A program made the position numbers and the translations under genes. Shown piece after piece: positions 30,031 through 37,787 of a stretch of 64,000 nucleotides of DNA; position 1 is the first letter of the stretch, and each line of letters opens with the position of its first letter. The DNA lies in the IMG/VR virus record IMGVR_UViG_3300021137_000010, positions 1 to 64,000 of that record. The stretch is one strand, 5' to 3'. Source of the stretch: a virus. Under the pieces are notes generated by a model, which ran no database searches, was not told where the DNA came from, and worked only from the letters and a program-made list of their open reading frames with translations.

Positions 30031-30245
30031 GTGGTCTCCGTTGGGATCATTCCAAAAGCAGCGATAATTTCTTCGGCAGCGTCTTCGTAATCTTCTTCGT
30101 CCATCCCGTCATCAGATCCGCAACCATATCCCCTGTGGAACGTAGTGGTGAACTTGGACATGATAACAACGATCTTCTCGCGCATTTCGAACTCAGCTTT
30201 GGAGCACTTGCTGTACTCTGGATCTTCGTTGTAATACTTTACCAT
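30027..30245 (-). CDS. Small acidic protein
   Basis: 72 residues from the ATG at 30245 (AAGGAGCCCACGATG). VKYYNEDPEYSKCSKAEFEM, then CGSDDGMDEEDYEDAAEEII. No known family. First gene after the promoter at 30277. Confidence 0.68.
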   Translation of the reverse strand: MVKYYNEDPEYSKCSKAEFEMREKIVVIMSKFTTTFHRGYGCGSDDGMDEEDYEDAAEEIIAAFGMIPTETT

Positions 30246-30276
30246 CGTGGGCTCCTTATCTGTCGTCAATAGGGTA

Positions 30277-30304
30277 ATTATCCCCCATTCTCGCAAAAGG
30301 TCAA
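30277..30304 (-). promoter_or_regulatory. Sigma70-like early promoter
   Basis: TTGACC, 16-base spacer ending GGGG, GATAAT followed by TACCCTAT. Drives the RNA ligase operon. Confidence 0.85.
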
Positions 30305-30307
30305 CAG

Positions 30308-30913
30308 TTAGTACAAAGATTTGTGTGGCGTACCGAGCATTACTTTGGTGTGAGGCTCTCCACCAATGATGCGGGTGTAAAAGTAATTTTTTAGATCTGG
30401 GTGGCGAATGACCTCTGGATCATCCTCAGCAGGACGAGTCGCCTCGTCCCCACGTTGAGCGAGCATTTTTACCGCCTCGTTGAACGGTATCAGGTACGGA
30501 GCGAGATCGAGTTGTTTGCGAGCGAATGACAACGCTTTACCAGACACTTCACCGTAGCTACGACCTTGCATCAAGTCAGCAACGGTCATGTCTGCGGCCG
30601 CTTTTCTACCTTCTGGAGAACCGTCAGTAGCCACAGCCACGCGCTTTCTGCCAAGGGTATCCTTATACATCCCGACCGCTACGATTCTACCTGCGGTGCG
30701 AGCTACTTTCCAGAATGGAATATTTGCTACCATATCGTCAGGAGAACGGAATCCAGATCCAGCAATTCCGCCTTGGTCAGCATACGCTTTTTGAAGCATA
30801 GCATATATCTGATCTTTAAGTTCGTTTTTCTTCTCAGTATCGCGGGGTAACAGATTGGTATACCGCTCAGTTAAGCTAATGCTGAGTTGTTTAAACAAGG
30901 GAAATGACGACAT
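30308..30913 (-). CDS. Hypothetical protein, conserved-looking
   Basis: 201 residues. IPFWKVARTAGRIVAVGMY ... GRKRVAVATDGSPEGRKA resembles the beta-core of GNAT-like or ADP-ribosyltransferase-like phage proteins but lacks definite catalytic residues; I leave it unassigned. A late-type TAAATA lies about 20 bases upstream in the end of the neighbouring gene. Confidence 0.6.
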   Translation of the reverse strand: MSSFPLFKQLSISLTERYTNLLPRDTEKKNELKDQIYAMLQKAYADQGGIAGSGFRSPDDMVANIPFWKVARTAGRIVAVGMYKDTLGRKRVAVATDGSPEGRKAAADMTVADLMQGRSYGEVSGKALSFARKQLDLAPYLIPFNEAVKMLAQRGDEATRPAEDDPEVIRHPDLKNYFYTRIIGGEPHTKVMLGTPHKSLY

Positions 30914-30914
30914 G

Positions 30915-31439
30915 CTACAGATAGTTGATCTTCTTATTTAGTATCGACACGATCGACTCAGCATTTGCAGTAGTCATTCTGTGACCGCCACTGCTCCAAA
31001 CCACGTCATATTTGTGGAAGTATCCAGCAGCATATTCAGGTAACACAATATCATCATCGTAACACAGTACGACTGACCGAGTGGACGAAGGCGATGATGG
31101 AGCTGGTGCAGAAAGAGCAAGTTCGCGCAGCTCCGGTAACGCAGCAGGATCGATTCGACTAACTTCATACGGGCGAAGCGACGGATTGTAGAAAATCACA
31201 TGGACGACCCGACGTACTGCTACGTTTTCGGCGAAAAACCCACCCAGCGAGGACGCAATGATATACACATCATCTTCCGGAAATTGATCGACAAGTGCAA
31301 GTAGCGTTTCGAGAGCTTCTGCAGGTTTGTAATAATCTAACGTAGGAGCAATCAACCCAGGGACGAGGGTTTTAAACAGAGAAGCGGTGTCTCCGATACC
31401 GCTTGATCCCCAACCGTGAATGTATATAAATTTGTTCAT
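30915..31439 (-). CDS. YqiA-like alpha/beta-hydrolase esterase
   Basis: 174 residues. FIYIHGWGSSG at the N-terminus (oxyanion region), nucleophile elbow ASSLGGF (G/S-x-S-x-G), and a late GGHRMT that may hold the catalytic His. Matches the short UPF0227/YqiA esterase family. Substrate unknown. The predicted transcript starts at or next to the ATG, so the mRNA may be leaderless. Confidence 0.78.
   Translation of the reverse strand: MNKFIYIHGWGSSGIGDTASLFKTLVPGLIAPTLDYYKPAEALETLLALVDQFPEDDVYIIASSLGGFFAENVAVRRVVHVIFYNPSLRPYEVSRIDPAALPELRELALSAPAPSSPSSTRSVVLCYDDDIVLPEYAAGYFHKYDVVWSSGGHRMTTANAESIVSILNKKINYL
30933..30941 (-). promoter_or_regulatory. Possible late promoter
   Basis: CTAAATAAG inside the last codons of the esterase gene, 20 bases from the start at 30913. 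Confidence 0.4.
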
Positions 31440-31445
31440 GTGTGT

Positions 31446-31474
31446 ATGATCCTACAAAACAAGACGAAGGTCAA
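31446..31474 (-). promoter_or_regulatory. Sigma70-like promoter, leaderless gene
   Basis: TTGACC, 17-base spacer, GATCAT; only 6 bases separate the -10 from the esterase ATG. Confidence 0.75.
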
Positions 31475-31761
31475 CGGCGCATTCTTGCTATATCTGTTAT
31501 ATGTGCTGTATCAAACACTGGTACCGCATTTGATTTCGCCATTTGACTCACCCCCAGCATCTTTTCGCCAGTGTATTGCAGAACGGGTTTGAGAGCTGTT
31601 GTTCCACCTGGCGTAACACGACTGCGAAGCTTTGGTGTGTTACGCGCATTGGCGCTCGTGTCAATAGGTGTCCACGGCTTTATTCCAGAGGGAGTGGGCC
31701 CTCTTCCAAATCTTTTGATAGTGCTGCGCTGGACTTTGGGAGAATAGTCAATCTTTTTCAT
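31471..31761 (-). CDS. Hypothetical basic protein
   Basis: 96 residues from the ATG at 31761 (a GTG 30 bases earlier is possible). Basic and Pro/Thr-rich (KVQRSTIKRFGRGPTPSGIK), with no family recognised. Overlaps denV by 14 bases. Confidence 0.58.
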   Translation of the reverse strand: MKKIDYSPKVQRSTIKRFGRGPTPSGIKPWTPIDTSANARNTPKLRSRVTPGGTTALKPVLQYTGEKMLGVSQMAKSNAVPVFDTAHITDIARMRR

Positions 31762-32152
31762 ATAACCAAGGCTTTTGATTCTTTCGTTCACTAATACGAG
31801 AAAGAATTAGTGTACGAGAATCAGAAGTTGGGGTCCAGTCGTTATACAATACTGTTGGGAATCCATCAAAGTTTTGTGTACGACTTTCCGCAACAAAGTA
31901 TCCACGATGTCGCATTTCTTGCTTGAGATGCTCATATCGCTGTTCGAGATATTTCAACTTATCGAAAAAATATGATACGTGCCCTTTATTGAGAGTAAAT
32001 GTTTTAGGAATACTTGCAATAATATCATTGATATTCCGAGTACGAAGCGAGCGACGTAATGCTGCCGGTACCATTAGAGTTTCTCTGTACTCCGCAATCA
32101 AATGACGACGGTGTAACTCAGACGGGTCGACGCCTGCATTTATTCTAGTCAT
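31748..32152 (-). CDS. denV: Pyrimidine-dimer DNA glycosylase (endonuclease V)
   Basis: 134 residues. MTRINAGVDPSEL ... HLIAEYRE is the T4 endonuclease V N-terminus, where the Thr after Met is the nucleophile; KGHVSYFFDKLKYLEQRYEHL corresponds to the T4 GHVTFFYDKLEFLRKR region, and PWLYEKD to its C-terminal WYKYYGK zone. Excises UV-induced dimers from phage DNA. Coupled to the upstream gene. Confidence 0.92.
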   Translation of the reverse strand: MTRINAGVDPSELHRRHLIAEYRETLMVPAALRRSLRTRNINDIIASIPKTFTLNKGHVSYFFDKLKYLEQRYEHLKQEMRHRGYFVAESRTQNFDGFPTVLYNDWTPTSDSRTLILSRISERKNQKPWLYEKD

Positions 32153-32736
32153 GTTAATATATTATCAGTGCGGTTAGGAAATTGGTTACGAGATGGCTTG
32201 CGTTTAAAACTCGCACGTGGACGGGCTTGCGTTTTCCATCCAGTTAAATCCCAAGTACGAGCATCGAGATTAATATGCACATCCCCCAACCACTCGTGTG
32301 GTAGTTCACGTGGGTCAAACTTACATTTCTTTTTACCATCTGTCATTCCAGCAAGGCGACGAGTTTCCACAGCATATTTTAAATCAGCAAGTGTATATTT
32401 GCGAATCTTTCCAACCATCTCTCCGGCTTTAGTCGAGCTTACATTAACGATTAACCAGTAATCTGCAGTCGATATGGATATACCAGATGGGTTAGTATTT
32501 TTTGATTGTTCGAATTCAATATCTACACTACCGTGAAACTGAAATTTTACTTCATATGTGGTACCAGTATCCGCATCAGTAAAATCAAATTCACTGTGGA
32601 AACCTTCTGCAATTGTTCGGTTCACAATTCCGACGAGATCAGCAAGTGCTTCTTCGGCGATCTTACTATAGTCGAAGCACTTTTTCATGCTCCAACCTGG
32701 CTGCAATTTCCATAACCGGTCATGTTCAACAATCAT
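32149..32736 (-). CDS. Hypothetical protein, possible PD-(D/E)xK nuclease
   Basis: 195 residues. FDFTDADTGTTYEVKFQF could be the D...ExK of a restriction-endonuclease fold; DIEFEQ and ADYWLIV follow as strands. The C-terminus is basic (ARPRASFKRKPSRNQF). It is immediately upstream of denV, consistent with a DNA-processing role. Moderate guess only. Confidence 0.5.
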   Translation of the reverse strand: MIVEHDRLWKLQPGWSMKKCFDYSKIAEEALADLVGIVNRTIAEGFHSEFDFTDADTGTTYEVKFQFHGSVDIEFEQSKNTNPSGISISTADYWLIVNVSSTKAGEMVGKIRKYTLADLKYAVETRRLAGMTDGKKKCKFDPRELPHEWLGDVHINLDARTWDLTGWKTQARPRASFKRKPSRNQFPNRTDNILT

Positions 32737-32768
32737 AGTATTCCCATATCAACATTTCAATAGTGGAA

Positions 32769-32796
32769 GTATCACTCTAATTGGCCGATCGGTCAA
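32769..32796 (-). promoter_or_regulatory. Promoter with palindromic operator-like site
   Basis: TTGACC, 16-base spacer, TGATAC. The -35 is part of TTGACCGATCGGCCAA, a 16-base palindrome with one mismatch pair, suggesting regulation by a dimeric repressor. Drives 32736-31471. Confidence 0.7.
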
Positions 32797-32816
32797 CAGA
32801 GTTTCGACAAAGACAT

Positions 32817-32846
32817 AAAAAAAGGGTGCATTGCACCCTTTTTTTA
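32817..32846 (-). terminator. Bidirectional intrinsic terminator
   Basis: A7-GGGTGCA/TTGCACCC-T7, a symmetric stem that would stop the HTH gene on the minus strand. Confidence 0.88.
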
Positions 32847-32871
32847 AAGTGGGAAAACTATTCCGAAAAGC

Positions 32872-33180
32872 TTAGATGGTGCGGGTCGGAATGCCGAATT
32901 TAGCCATGCGATTAGCTACTGTGGAGTGTGACACGCCTGCACGAGCAGCAATGGTGCGAAGCGATTCGCAGCGAGCCCAATAAGCAACAACAAGATTCGG
33001 AGCATAGAGCTGTTCACTCGGCCGGCCTGGCGACTTGACTGCCAAGCCAGCAGTCTTCAGGACGCGAGTAACAGTGGAGCCGGAGATCCCAAGCAACTTA
33101 CCTGTAGTCTCACGCGAACCGGTCATTTTATATACAGTATTAATAGCGCGAACTGCAACGGAAGAGTTGGAAATAGACAT
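32872..33180 (-). CDS. Helix-turn-helix DNA-binding protein
   Basis: 102 residues containing two HTH units: TTGKLLGISGSTVTRVLKTAG and LRTIAARAGVSHSTVANRMAKFG, linked by GRPSEQ. The layout is like a double homeodomain-like/resolvase HTH. A phage regulator or a remnant of a transposase/homing element DNA-binding part. Independent unit with its own promoter and terminator; may bind the palindrome at 32781. Confidence 0.75.
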   Translation of the reverse strand: MSISNSSVAVRAINTVYKMTGSRETTGKLLGISGSTVTRVLKTAGLAVKSPGRPSEQLYAPNLVVAYWARCESLRTIAARAGVSHSTVANRMAKFGIPTRTI

Positions 33181-33242
33181 AAGGTTCCTTAAATTGGATA
33201 ATTATCGAATACGCAGATGTGAATTACAAACTGCAGCCCCAA

Positions 33243-33270
33243 TATTATCGAACTTAAGGATTGTGCTCAA
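33243..33270 (-). promoter_or_regulatory. Sigma70-like promoter of the HTH gene
   Basis: TTGAGC, 15-16 base spacer, GATAAT/ATAATA. Confidence 0.62.
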
Positions 33271-33770
33271 CTGATATACTGAGCTGCGAATTCGGCTGGC
33301 GTCAATGCTGCAAGTGCTGTCGTTACGATAACTTCACCCAATTTGTTACACAGTAGTTTAATTTGGGCAAACGTGAACACACCGCTTTGGTATGCTTCTA
33401 GTGCAGTATCATATTGACGAGTACGAGACCACTTTTCAACACGTGCTGAGGCTTCTTTCTTGGCACGAGTAAATGCAGTAGTTGGGAACATAGTAGGACC
33501 AGTGATTGCACGCGGGTCTGAAGCACGCAAGTCGTTACGTGCGCACCATGCATCAAACTCGTCAACGTACGAATCGAGTAGGTCAAACTTCAATGTAGAT
33601 TCGTCACCTTTGTTAGACTGCAGCAACCGAAAATCACCACGATTGCGATCTTCACCATCAGTGCGGTGGCACCCTGCGAGAAACGTATCCCGAACATCTT
33701 CAGCACTACCGTAACCGTAGTACACGTTGGAGGTAAATGGACCAGAAACCTTATAAACAACTGTCGACAT
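33267..33770 (-). CDS. Hypothetical protein with GIY-YIG-like start
   Basis: 167 residues. VVYKVSGPFTSNVYYGYGSAED resembles the two strands of a GIY-YIG module (VYKV ... VYYGYG), followed by R-rich helices, but the catalytic Glu is not obvious. It has a sigma70-type rather than late promoter, unlike the homing endonucleases here. Function unknown. Confidence 0.6.
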   Translation of the reverse strand: MSTVVYKVSGPFTSNVYYGYGSAEDVRDTFLAGCHRTDGEDRNRGDFRLLQSNKGDESTLKFDLLDSYVDEFDAWCARNDLRASDPRAITGPTMFPTTAFTRAKKEASARVEKWSRTRQYDTALEAYQSGVFTFAQIKLLCNKLGEVIVTTALAALTPAEFAAQYIS

Positions 33771-33801
33771 TTTGCAACCCTTTTTGTTAACCGATAGGGG
33801 T

Positions 33802-33830
33802 ATTGTACACCGCTATCGGCAAAAAGTCAA
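33802..33830 (-). promoter_or_regulatory. Promoter within an inverted repeat
   Basis: TTGACT, 17-base spacer, TACAAT. CCGATAG (33791-33797) and CTATCGG (33813-33819) flank the -10, an operator-like arrangement or a hairpin at the transcript start. Confidence 0.72.
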
Positions 33831-33834
33831 CACT

Positions 33835-34953
33835 TTAGTTCACCGCGTCACTCTGTTGAACGATCACTGTTAGTTTGTACGTAATCGTCCAGGACCGTGA
33901 CGCATCTTTTTGCAACGGTGAGAAAATGAGGTGAGTCAACAGTCGCTCGCGCTCATTCTCCGGATAGGTTGGATTATCCTCTTCTCCTTGCGGTTGGCCA
34001 ATTACAGCAGTGCTGAGCCCCACGTAGGCGGTCGCACCACCAACTGTTGCAATCATTAATTGTGGGAGCAACCAGGTGCACCCGACTGGGACTCCGACGC
34101 CAGATGACAAATCTACAATCACGATAGACGAGGTCGATCCAGTTGTGATCGAGCAGAAACGTAGATTGCCGAGTGTATTGACGCCGGGTTGGGAGATTTG
34201 AGCGACGAAGCCGAAACCGAGCGCGTCAATTGCTTGCTTTAAGTCTGTGTAGGTAATTGCGCCACCCAATCCGGTACCAACTGGTAACACCACTGTGGCA
34301 TTTTTTTGAACCCCGTCGACAACCACTTGGAAATAGTAAGCAACTCCTGGAGTTAGGTAAGTTAGATCGGTATACACCTTGCCACCGTGAAGCACAATAT
34401 CTTGATACCCTTGAGTAGAAGTTGCTGGTAGTCCTGATGTAAACAACCCGAGCTCGTCGAATGTGTATACGCCAGTTGTTGCACTGATTAAGCTATTAGC
34501 AAGTTGAGCGATCGGCTCTTGGCTATTCAATACGCATGTTACCACAACCTGACTTTCGCCAGTGGGGAGCTTCAAGCTCCGTACACCGTCGATTCCAGCC
34601 GGATCCCCACCAGGAAATGTGCCAAGGCCTGTGCCAAGCTTTAGGGAGCTTTCATCTACAATTTCGTTATACGTTTCATTGTACAACCGACTTTGCCAGC
34701 CAGCGAGATCAGGCGAAATGCCATCGTTGGGACGACGAAATGAAATTGCCCCAGTCGCATCTATATAAGTTCCTCCATTGCCAAGGGCAAGTTTGTAAAT
34801 TGTACTGTTTGGCTCGCGAGCGAGCGCACGGGAAATAATGCGAGAAATATTTTGGGGATGGATAGCGTTGCTTTTATCGAGCACTACTTGACCCAAATCG
34901 TCCGTAATCGTCACGTGGCCTGCAATACCGACTCGTAAAAAATTGTCACTCAT
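33835..34953 (-). CDS. Virion structural protein, probably tail/baseplate
   Basis: 372 residues, beta-rich. It opens with VGIAGHVTITDDLGQVVLDK and AIHPQNISRIISRALA, includes GNGGTYIDATGAISFRRPND and YNETYNEIVDESSL, and ends with ERERLLTHLIFSPLQKD. These features are familiar in large T4-type phage tail proteins. Transcribed from a late promoter (GTAAATAC) about 25 bases upstream. Exact position in the virion is not known. Confidence 0.7.
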   Translation of the reverse strand: MSDNFLRVGIAGHVTITDDLGQVVLDKSNAIHPQNISRIISRALAREPNSTIYKLALGNGGTYIDATGAISFRRPNDGISPDLAGWQSRLYNETYNEIVDESSLKLGTGLGTFPGGDPAGIDGVRSLKLPTGESQVVVTCVLNSQEPIAQLANSLISATTGVYTFDELGLFTSGLPATSTQGYQDIVLHGGKVYTDLTYLTPGVAYYFQVVVDGVQKNATVVLPVGTGLGGAITYTDLKQAIDALGFGFVAQISQPGVNTLGNLRFCSITTGSTSSIVIVDLSSGVGVPVGCTWLLPQLMIATVGGATAYVGLSTAVIGQPQGEEDNPTYPENERERLLTHLIFSPLQKDASRSWTITYKLTVIVQQSDAVN

Positions 34954-34976
34954 TTTGTGTAATCTTGTTTTATATT

Positions 34977-34984
34977 GTATTTAC
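34977..34984 (-). promoter_or_regulatory. T4-type late promoter
   Basis: GTAAATAC, 25 bases before the structural gene. Confidence 0.65.
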
Positions 34985-35013
34985 GTGCCGGTGATGCTTC
35001 GTGCGCAACTGAT

Positions 35014-35394
35014 TTAGGCTGCTACTGGAGATGGACCGTGACCGATTGATCCGCCAATTTCACCAACGCGTGGGGTTAGCACTTGATGAGTAGGGGTAAG
35101 TACCTTGACCAACTGTTGGAAATACGATAACGCATTCACCCCATTTCCGAGTGTGGTTTGTGCACAAAGGTCATACAGTGGGAATTGACCGGCGTTACGG
35201 TTGGAGATCAAGTTGAAGAAACGCTGACGATCAATACGGTCGAGAGCGGTTAGTGGGAAAAAGTGAACGTTACCGTTGTTGTCGACGGTCATAATTGCAA
35301 CTTCAGTCCAGACACCTTTACCAGCAATGTCTACCCAACCTGTGTGTGGGAATTTACCTGGGCGAATTTCGATTGGAGTTGGATTATATTTCAT
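35014..35394 (-). CDS. Late gene, probable virion protein
   Basis: 126 residues: KYNPTPIEIRPGKFPHTGWV, KGVWTEVAIMTVDNNGNVHF, DRIDRQRFFNLISNRNAGQF. Conserved in style in large T4-like phages beside structural genes. Ribosome site AAAGGCTACAAACATG; late promoter CTAAATA 38 bases upstream. Confidence 0.68.
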   Translation of the reverse strand: MKYNPTPIEIRPGKFPHTGWVDIAGKGVWTEVAIMTVDNNGNVHFFPLTALDRIDRQRFFNLISNRNAGQFPLYDLCAQTTLGNGVNALSYFQQLVKVLTPTHQVLTPRVGEIGGSIGHGPSPVAA

Positions 35395-35431
35395 GTTTGT
35401 AGCCTTTGCAGGTGCACAGTGTGTTCGGTGT

Positions 35432-35438
35432 TATTTAG
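35432..35438 (-). promoter_or_regulatory. T4-type late promoter
   Basis: CTAAATA upstream of the gene at 35394, inside the stretch between it and the tmRNA terminator. Confidence 0.65.
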
Positions 35439-35469
35439 ACTACGAAAAATGCGGGTATTTTTAGGGAAC

Positions 35470-35493
35470 AAAAAAAGGACCTTGCGGTCCTTT
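35470..35493 (-). terminator. Terminator of the tmRNA gene
   Basis: AAAGGACC-GCAA-GGTCC followed by T7 on the minus strand. Confidence 0.88.
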
Positions 35494-35494
35494 C

Positions 35495-35770
35495 TTAGCG
35501 GTTATTGGGAGATAAGGTCACCGTGACCTCAGAGTCATGCTTAGGCCACTAGGGCAAAGCGTTCGTCGTTCGAAGCGTTAGCTGCGTTTAGTTTTTCGCT
35601 GGTTTTACGTGTACTGCATCACGATTCCTAATCATATCTACTTATTGCGCAGGCAATCTCCACGTCGGGCCCATCAAATATGGTCTGACTTTTACAACAG
35701 ACCGTAGGCACTACCAGCCTAGCATATTTGGTGGACCCGGGGGCGTCGAAGCCCCTTCTTGCACACCTTT
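35495..35770 (-). ncRNA. ssrA: Circularly permuted (two-piece) tmRNA
   Basis: Order on the minus strand: T-arm GGGGC-TTCGAC-GCCCC (35755-35740), acceptor 3' strand CGGGTCC, A, encoded CCA (35729); a structured intervening loop whose AAATATG/CATATTT continues the acceptor stem and which has two further hairpins; acceptor 5' strand GGGCCCG (35672-35666); then the coding part with the tag frame and a terminator. The acceptor has the G3-U70 wobble required for alanylation. No T-arm or CCA follows the tag, so the gene is permuted, as in alpha- and some beta-proteobacteria, and would mature into two RNAs. tmRNA frees stalled ribosomes and tags the nascent protein. Confidence 0.82.
35541..35585 (-). 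other. tmRNA tag-peptide reading frame
   Basis: GCA GCT AAC ... GTG GCC TAA reads AANASNDERFALVA then stop; the resume codon may be the first or second Ala. The NDERFAL core resembles betaproteobacterial tags and the LVA end is a ClpXP-type degradation signal. Confidence 0.78.
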
Positions 35771-35780
35771 TGATACAATT

Positions 35781-36392
35781 TCAAACAGAATTCTTATATA
35801 GAGTGGTCAACTTGGATAAACTATCCCCGTAGAGCACTCTGCGTTCTTTACTATTTATACCTTCATCCAGGTTTACCAATCTACCACCGTTGGCTACCAA
35901 CCCGAATATATCAATCAACTTCGATTCCAGCATCAATGCTTCTTTTTCTGTCAACCGATCTTTTAATACTTCTACGATAACCTCTTTACCAAACTGTTGT
36001 AAACGTTGCCGAACTTTTCTATGAGTTTCATTGCGGTTGAGGTTGTATGCTCTATTACCCGTGCCCTTGCCGACATAAAATGGCAGTTTTGTCATTCCTA
36101 TTGATGCTGCAAAAGTTGTTTTTCCATTTTTACCGGCGTGAGCATTTTTAGTAGGCTCACAATGCGTATACACATAATACACAGGCGCATCATCCAGCAT
36201 CAATGAGTTGTATACTGGTGAAATATCTGTGTTGTATATTTGCTGGCATGCATCTAATACACTTCCCGCACGCTCTTTATGAGTTCCATACTTACCAGCT
36301 CGGTGTTGCCCAATCAGGGTTTGGGCAAGTTTCAACAGCCGGGTGCAATCTTCCAGCGAATCGATGTCAACTTCGTATGATTTCAAGTTCAT
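35781..36392 (-). CDS. GIY-YIG (LEM-3-like) endonuclease-domain protein
   Basis: 203 residues. Residues 70-105: VYYVYTHCEP ... FYVGKGTGNRAYN, the GIY-YIG pair, followed by HRKVRQRL and LTEKEALMLESKLIDIFG with the catalytic-type Glu. The N-terminal 65 residues are helical. More like LEM-3/LOG-type domains than canonical free-standing homing endonucleases; could be mobile or a nuclease used by the phage. Confidence 0.75.
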   Translation of the reverse strand: MNLKSYEVDIDSLEDCTRLLKLAQTLIGQHRAGKYGTHKERAGSVLDACQQIYNTDISPVYNSLMLDDAPVYYVYTHCEPTKNAHAGKNGKTTFAASIGMTKLPFYVGKGTGNRAYNLNRNETHRKVRQRLQQFGKEVIVEVLKDRLTEKEALMLESKLIDIFGLVANGGRLVNLDEGINSKERRVLYGDSLSKLTTLYKNSV

Positions 36393-36404
36393 ACTACGAT
36401 GATA

Positions 36405-37007
36405 TTATACTTTCGAACTTGTCCACAACGGATTGTGAGAAGTTAGTATCGCCATACGGTCGTTGAAGTTTGGCGTTTCGATGATGCACTGCTTTGTTGG
36501 CTGTGTCATCTGTCCAAAATAATCAATCATCGTAAGGTCGACCATTCGACTATAGTGACGGTTACTACCTCGTACTCCATCGTGCTCTGGCTTGAAGTGT
36601 CCAGCACGTAGATAATATACTTTGTCATACACTTGTTGTGCAGCCATGCACTTACGGTAGTACTCATCTAACCAATCGCTGTACGAGTTATTGCTGCCCA
36701 TTGCAACCAATGCGTATGTCCACAAGTCAGCAAAACTTCGCTCAGTCACAACAACACTGGCTCCAAGTTTTCCGAGCTTGTGCATCTTTTCAACTACGCT
36801 GTCATCTTCCAACTTTCGCTTTAGGATCTCATCCTGAAACTTGCACGTTAGCTCGTTATCCGAATTTACCTGAGTTAGAGTCACTCCCCAATCACTTAAA
36901 ATCGAGCGAGACGTCTTTCTAGTGATGGTTATATATCCAAGCTCAGACAGAGCTGAGATGATGCTACTCTTGCCGCTACCTTGACTTCCGCTAATTGCAA
37001 TCAACAT
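36405..37007 (-). CDS. P-loop ATPase/kinase
   Basis: 200 residues from the ATG at 37007 (AAAAGGTTGTACATG). MLIAISGSQGSGKSSIISAL is Walker A; VVVTERSFADLWTYALVAMG is the Walker-B-like region with ER, and DLTMIDYFG follows. It resembles AAA_28/NadR-type P-loop kinases that act on nucleosides. Substrate unknown. Confidence 0.75.
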   Translation of the reverse strand: MLIAISGSQGSGKSSIISALSELGYITITRKTSRSILSDWGVTLTQVNSDNELTCKFQDEILKRKLEDDSVVEKMHKLGKLGASVVVTERSFADLWTYALVAMGSNNSYSDWLDEYYRKCMAAQQVYDKVYYLRAGHFKPEHDGVRGSNRHYSRMVDLTMIDYFGQMTQPTKQCIIETPNFNDRMAILTSHNPLWTSSKV

Positions 37008-37017
37008 GTACAACCTT

Positions 37018-37218
37018 TTAAACTGCTGGCGTGGCGATCTTAGTTGCCGTTGCAACTGAGGTACGATTGAGTGTCATAATTTGATCATTGTGAGCACTCA
37101 ATTTTGCCGCAAGCTTCGATGCGAGAATGTTCGAAAGCACTGCTTGGGCTTGCTCTTTACTATCATTTACGACGTGGTTGATCATCGCGTTGTATTGTTG
37201 ACGTAGTTCTAGTTCCAT
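37018..37218 (-). CDS. Small helical protein
   Basis: 66 residues, all helix (LELRQQYNAMINHVVNDSKE, AQAVLSNILASKLAAKLSAH), likely late and possibly virion-associated by position. No family recognised. Confidence 0.62.
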   Translation of the reverse strand: MELELRQQYNAMINHVVNDSKEQAQAVLSNILASKLAAKLSAHNDQIMTLNRTSVATATKIATPAV

Positions 37219-37223
37219 TTTTA

Positions 37224-37481
37224 TTACCCCATAAAATAAAGTTTATACGACCTGTTCCGAAATTCCGGAAGAGAGCCGATCTGATACCCTTGTACCTTCT
37301 TTTCGACAAGTTGGGAACTGCGAGTTTGTGAAAGCAGATCTGCAACTTGCTTTGCGAGCGCTTCATCAGCTGGATTACCGGCTGCTTCAACAACACACAC
37401 TTTGCTACCAGTTGGTGCAAGACGCGAGAGCTGGGCGCTCACAGTAGTTAGTGCGCCACCTGTCAAGTAAAATACGTTCAC
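37224..37481 (-). CDS. Small hypothetical protein (GTG start)
   Basis: 85 residues. The GTG at 37481 overlaps the stop of dsbA (GTGA) and is preceded by GAGGATCAGCC. NVFYLTGGALTTVSAQLSRL, KVCVVEAAGNPADEALAKQV: short Rossmann-like pattern. Function unknown. Confidence 0.62.
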   Translation of the reverse strand: MNVFYLTGGALTTVSAQLSRLAPTGSKVCVVEAAGNPADEALAKQVADLLSQTRSSQLVEKKVQGYQIGSLPEFRNRSYKLYFMG

Positions 37482-37777
37482 GGCTGATCCTCTAGTTTCT
37501 CGATGTCACCAAACAACACAGTGTATAGTTCGCTCGTTGCTTCTTGTTTCGCTGCGACTGTTGTGAACGTTTGTTTGTGACGCATTGCAATCACCTTGTT
37601 GAGAATTGAGGCGTCAATCTTAAACTGCTCGCGAATAGCACTAATTATTTCTTTCTTGTGGTCACGCTCCCCATCTGCTCTAATTAAGCAACCGCACGCT
37701 TCTTCAATCATCACCTTGAGTTGCTTACGTTCAGCTTCTGCACTCGGAATTACAAATTCAAAACCTTCGATTGCCAT
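37478..37777 (-). CDS. dsbA: DsbA-like late-transcription DNA-binding protein
   Basis: 99 residues. The C-terminal two thirds (HKKEIISAIREQFKIDASIL, NKVIAMRHKQTF, SELYTVLFG) match T4 DsbA, a small double-stranded-DNA-binding protein tied to late promoter activity. A member of the transcription machinery that reads the TAAATA late promoters. Ribosome site AAAGGATATATTATG. Confidence 0.82.
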   Translation of the reverse strand: MAIEGFEFVIPSAEAERKQLKVMIEEACGCLIRADGERDHKKEIISAIREQFKIDASILNKVIAMRHKQTFTTVAAKQEATSELYTVLFGDIEKLEDQP

Positions 37778-37787
37778 AATATATCCT

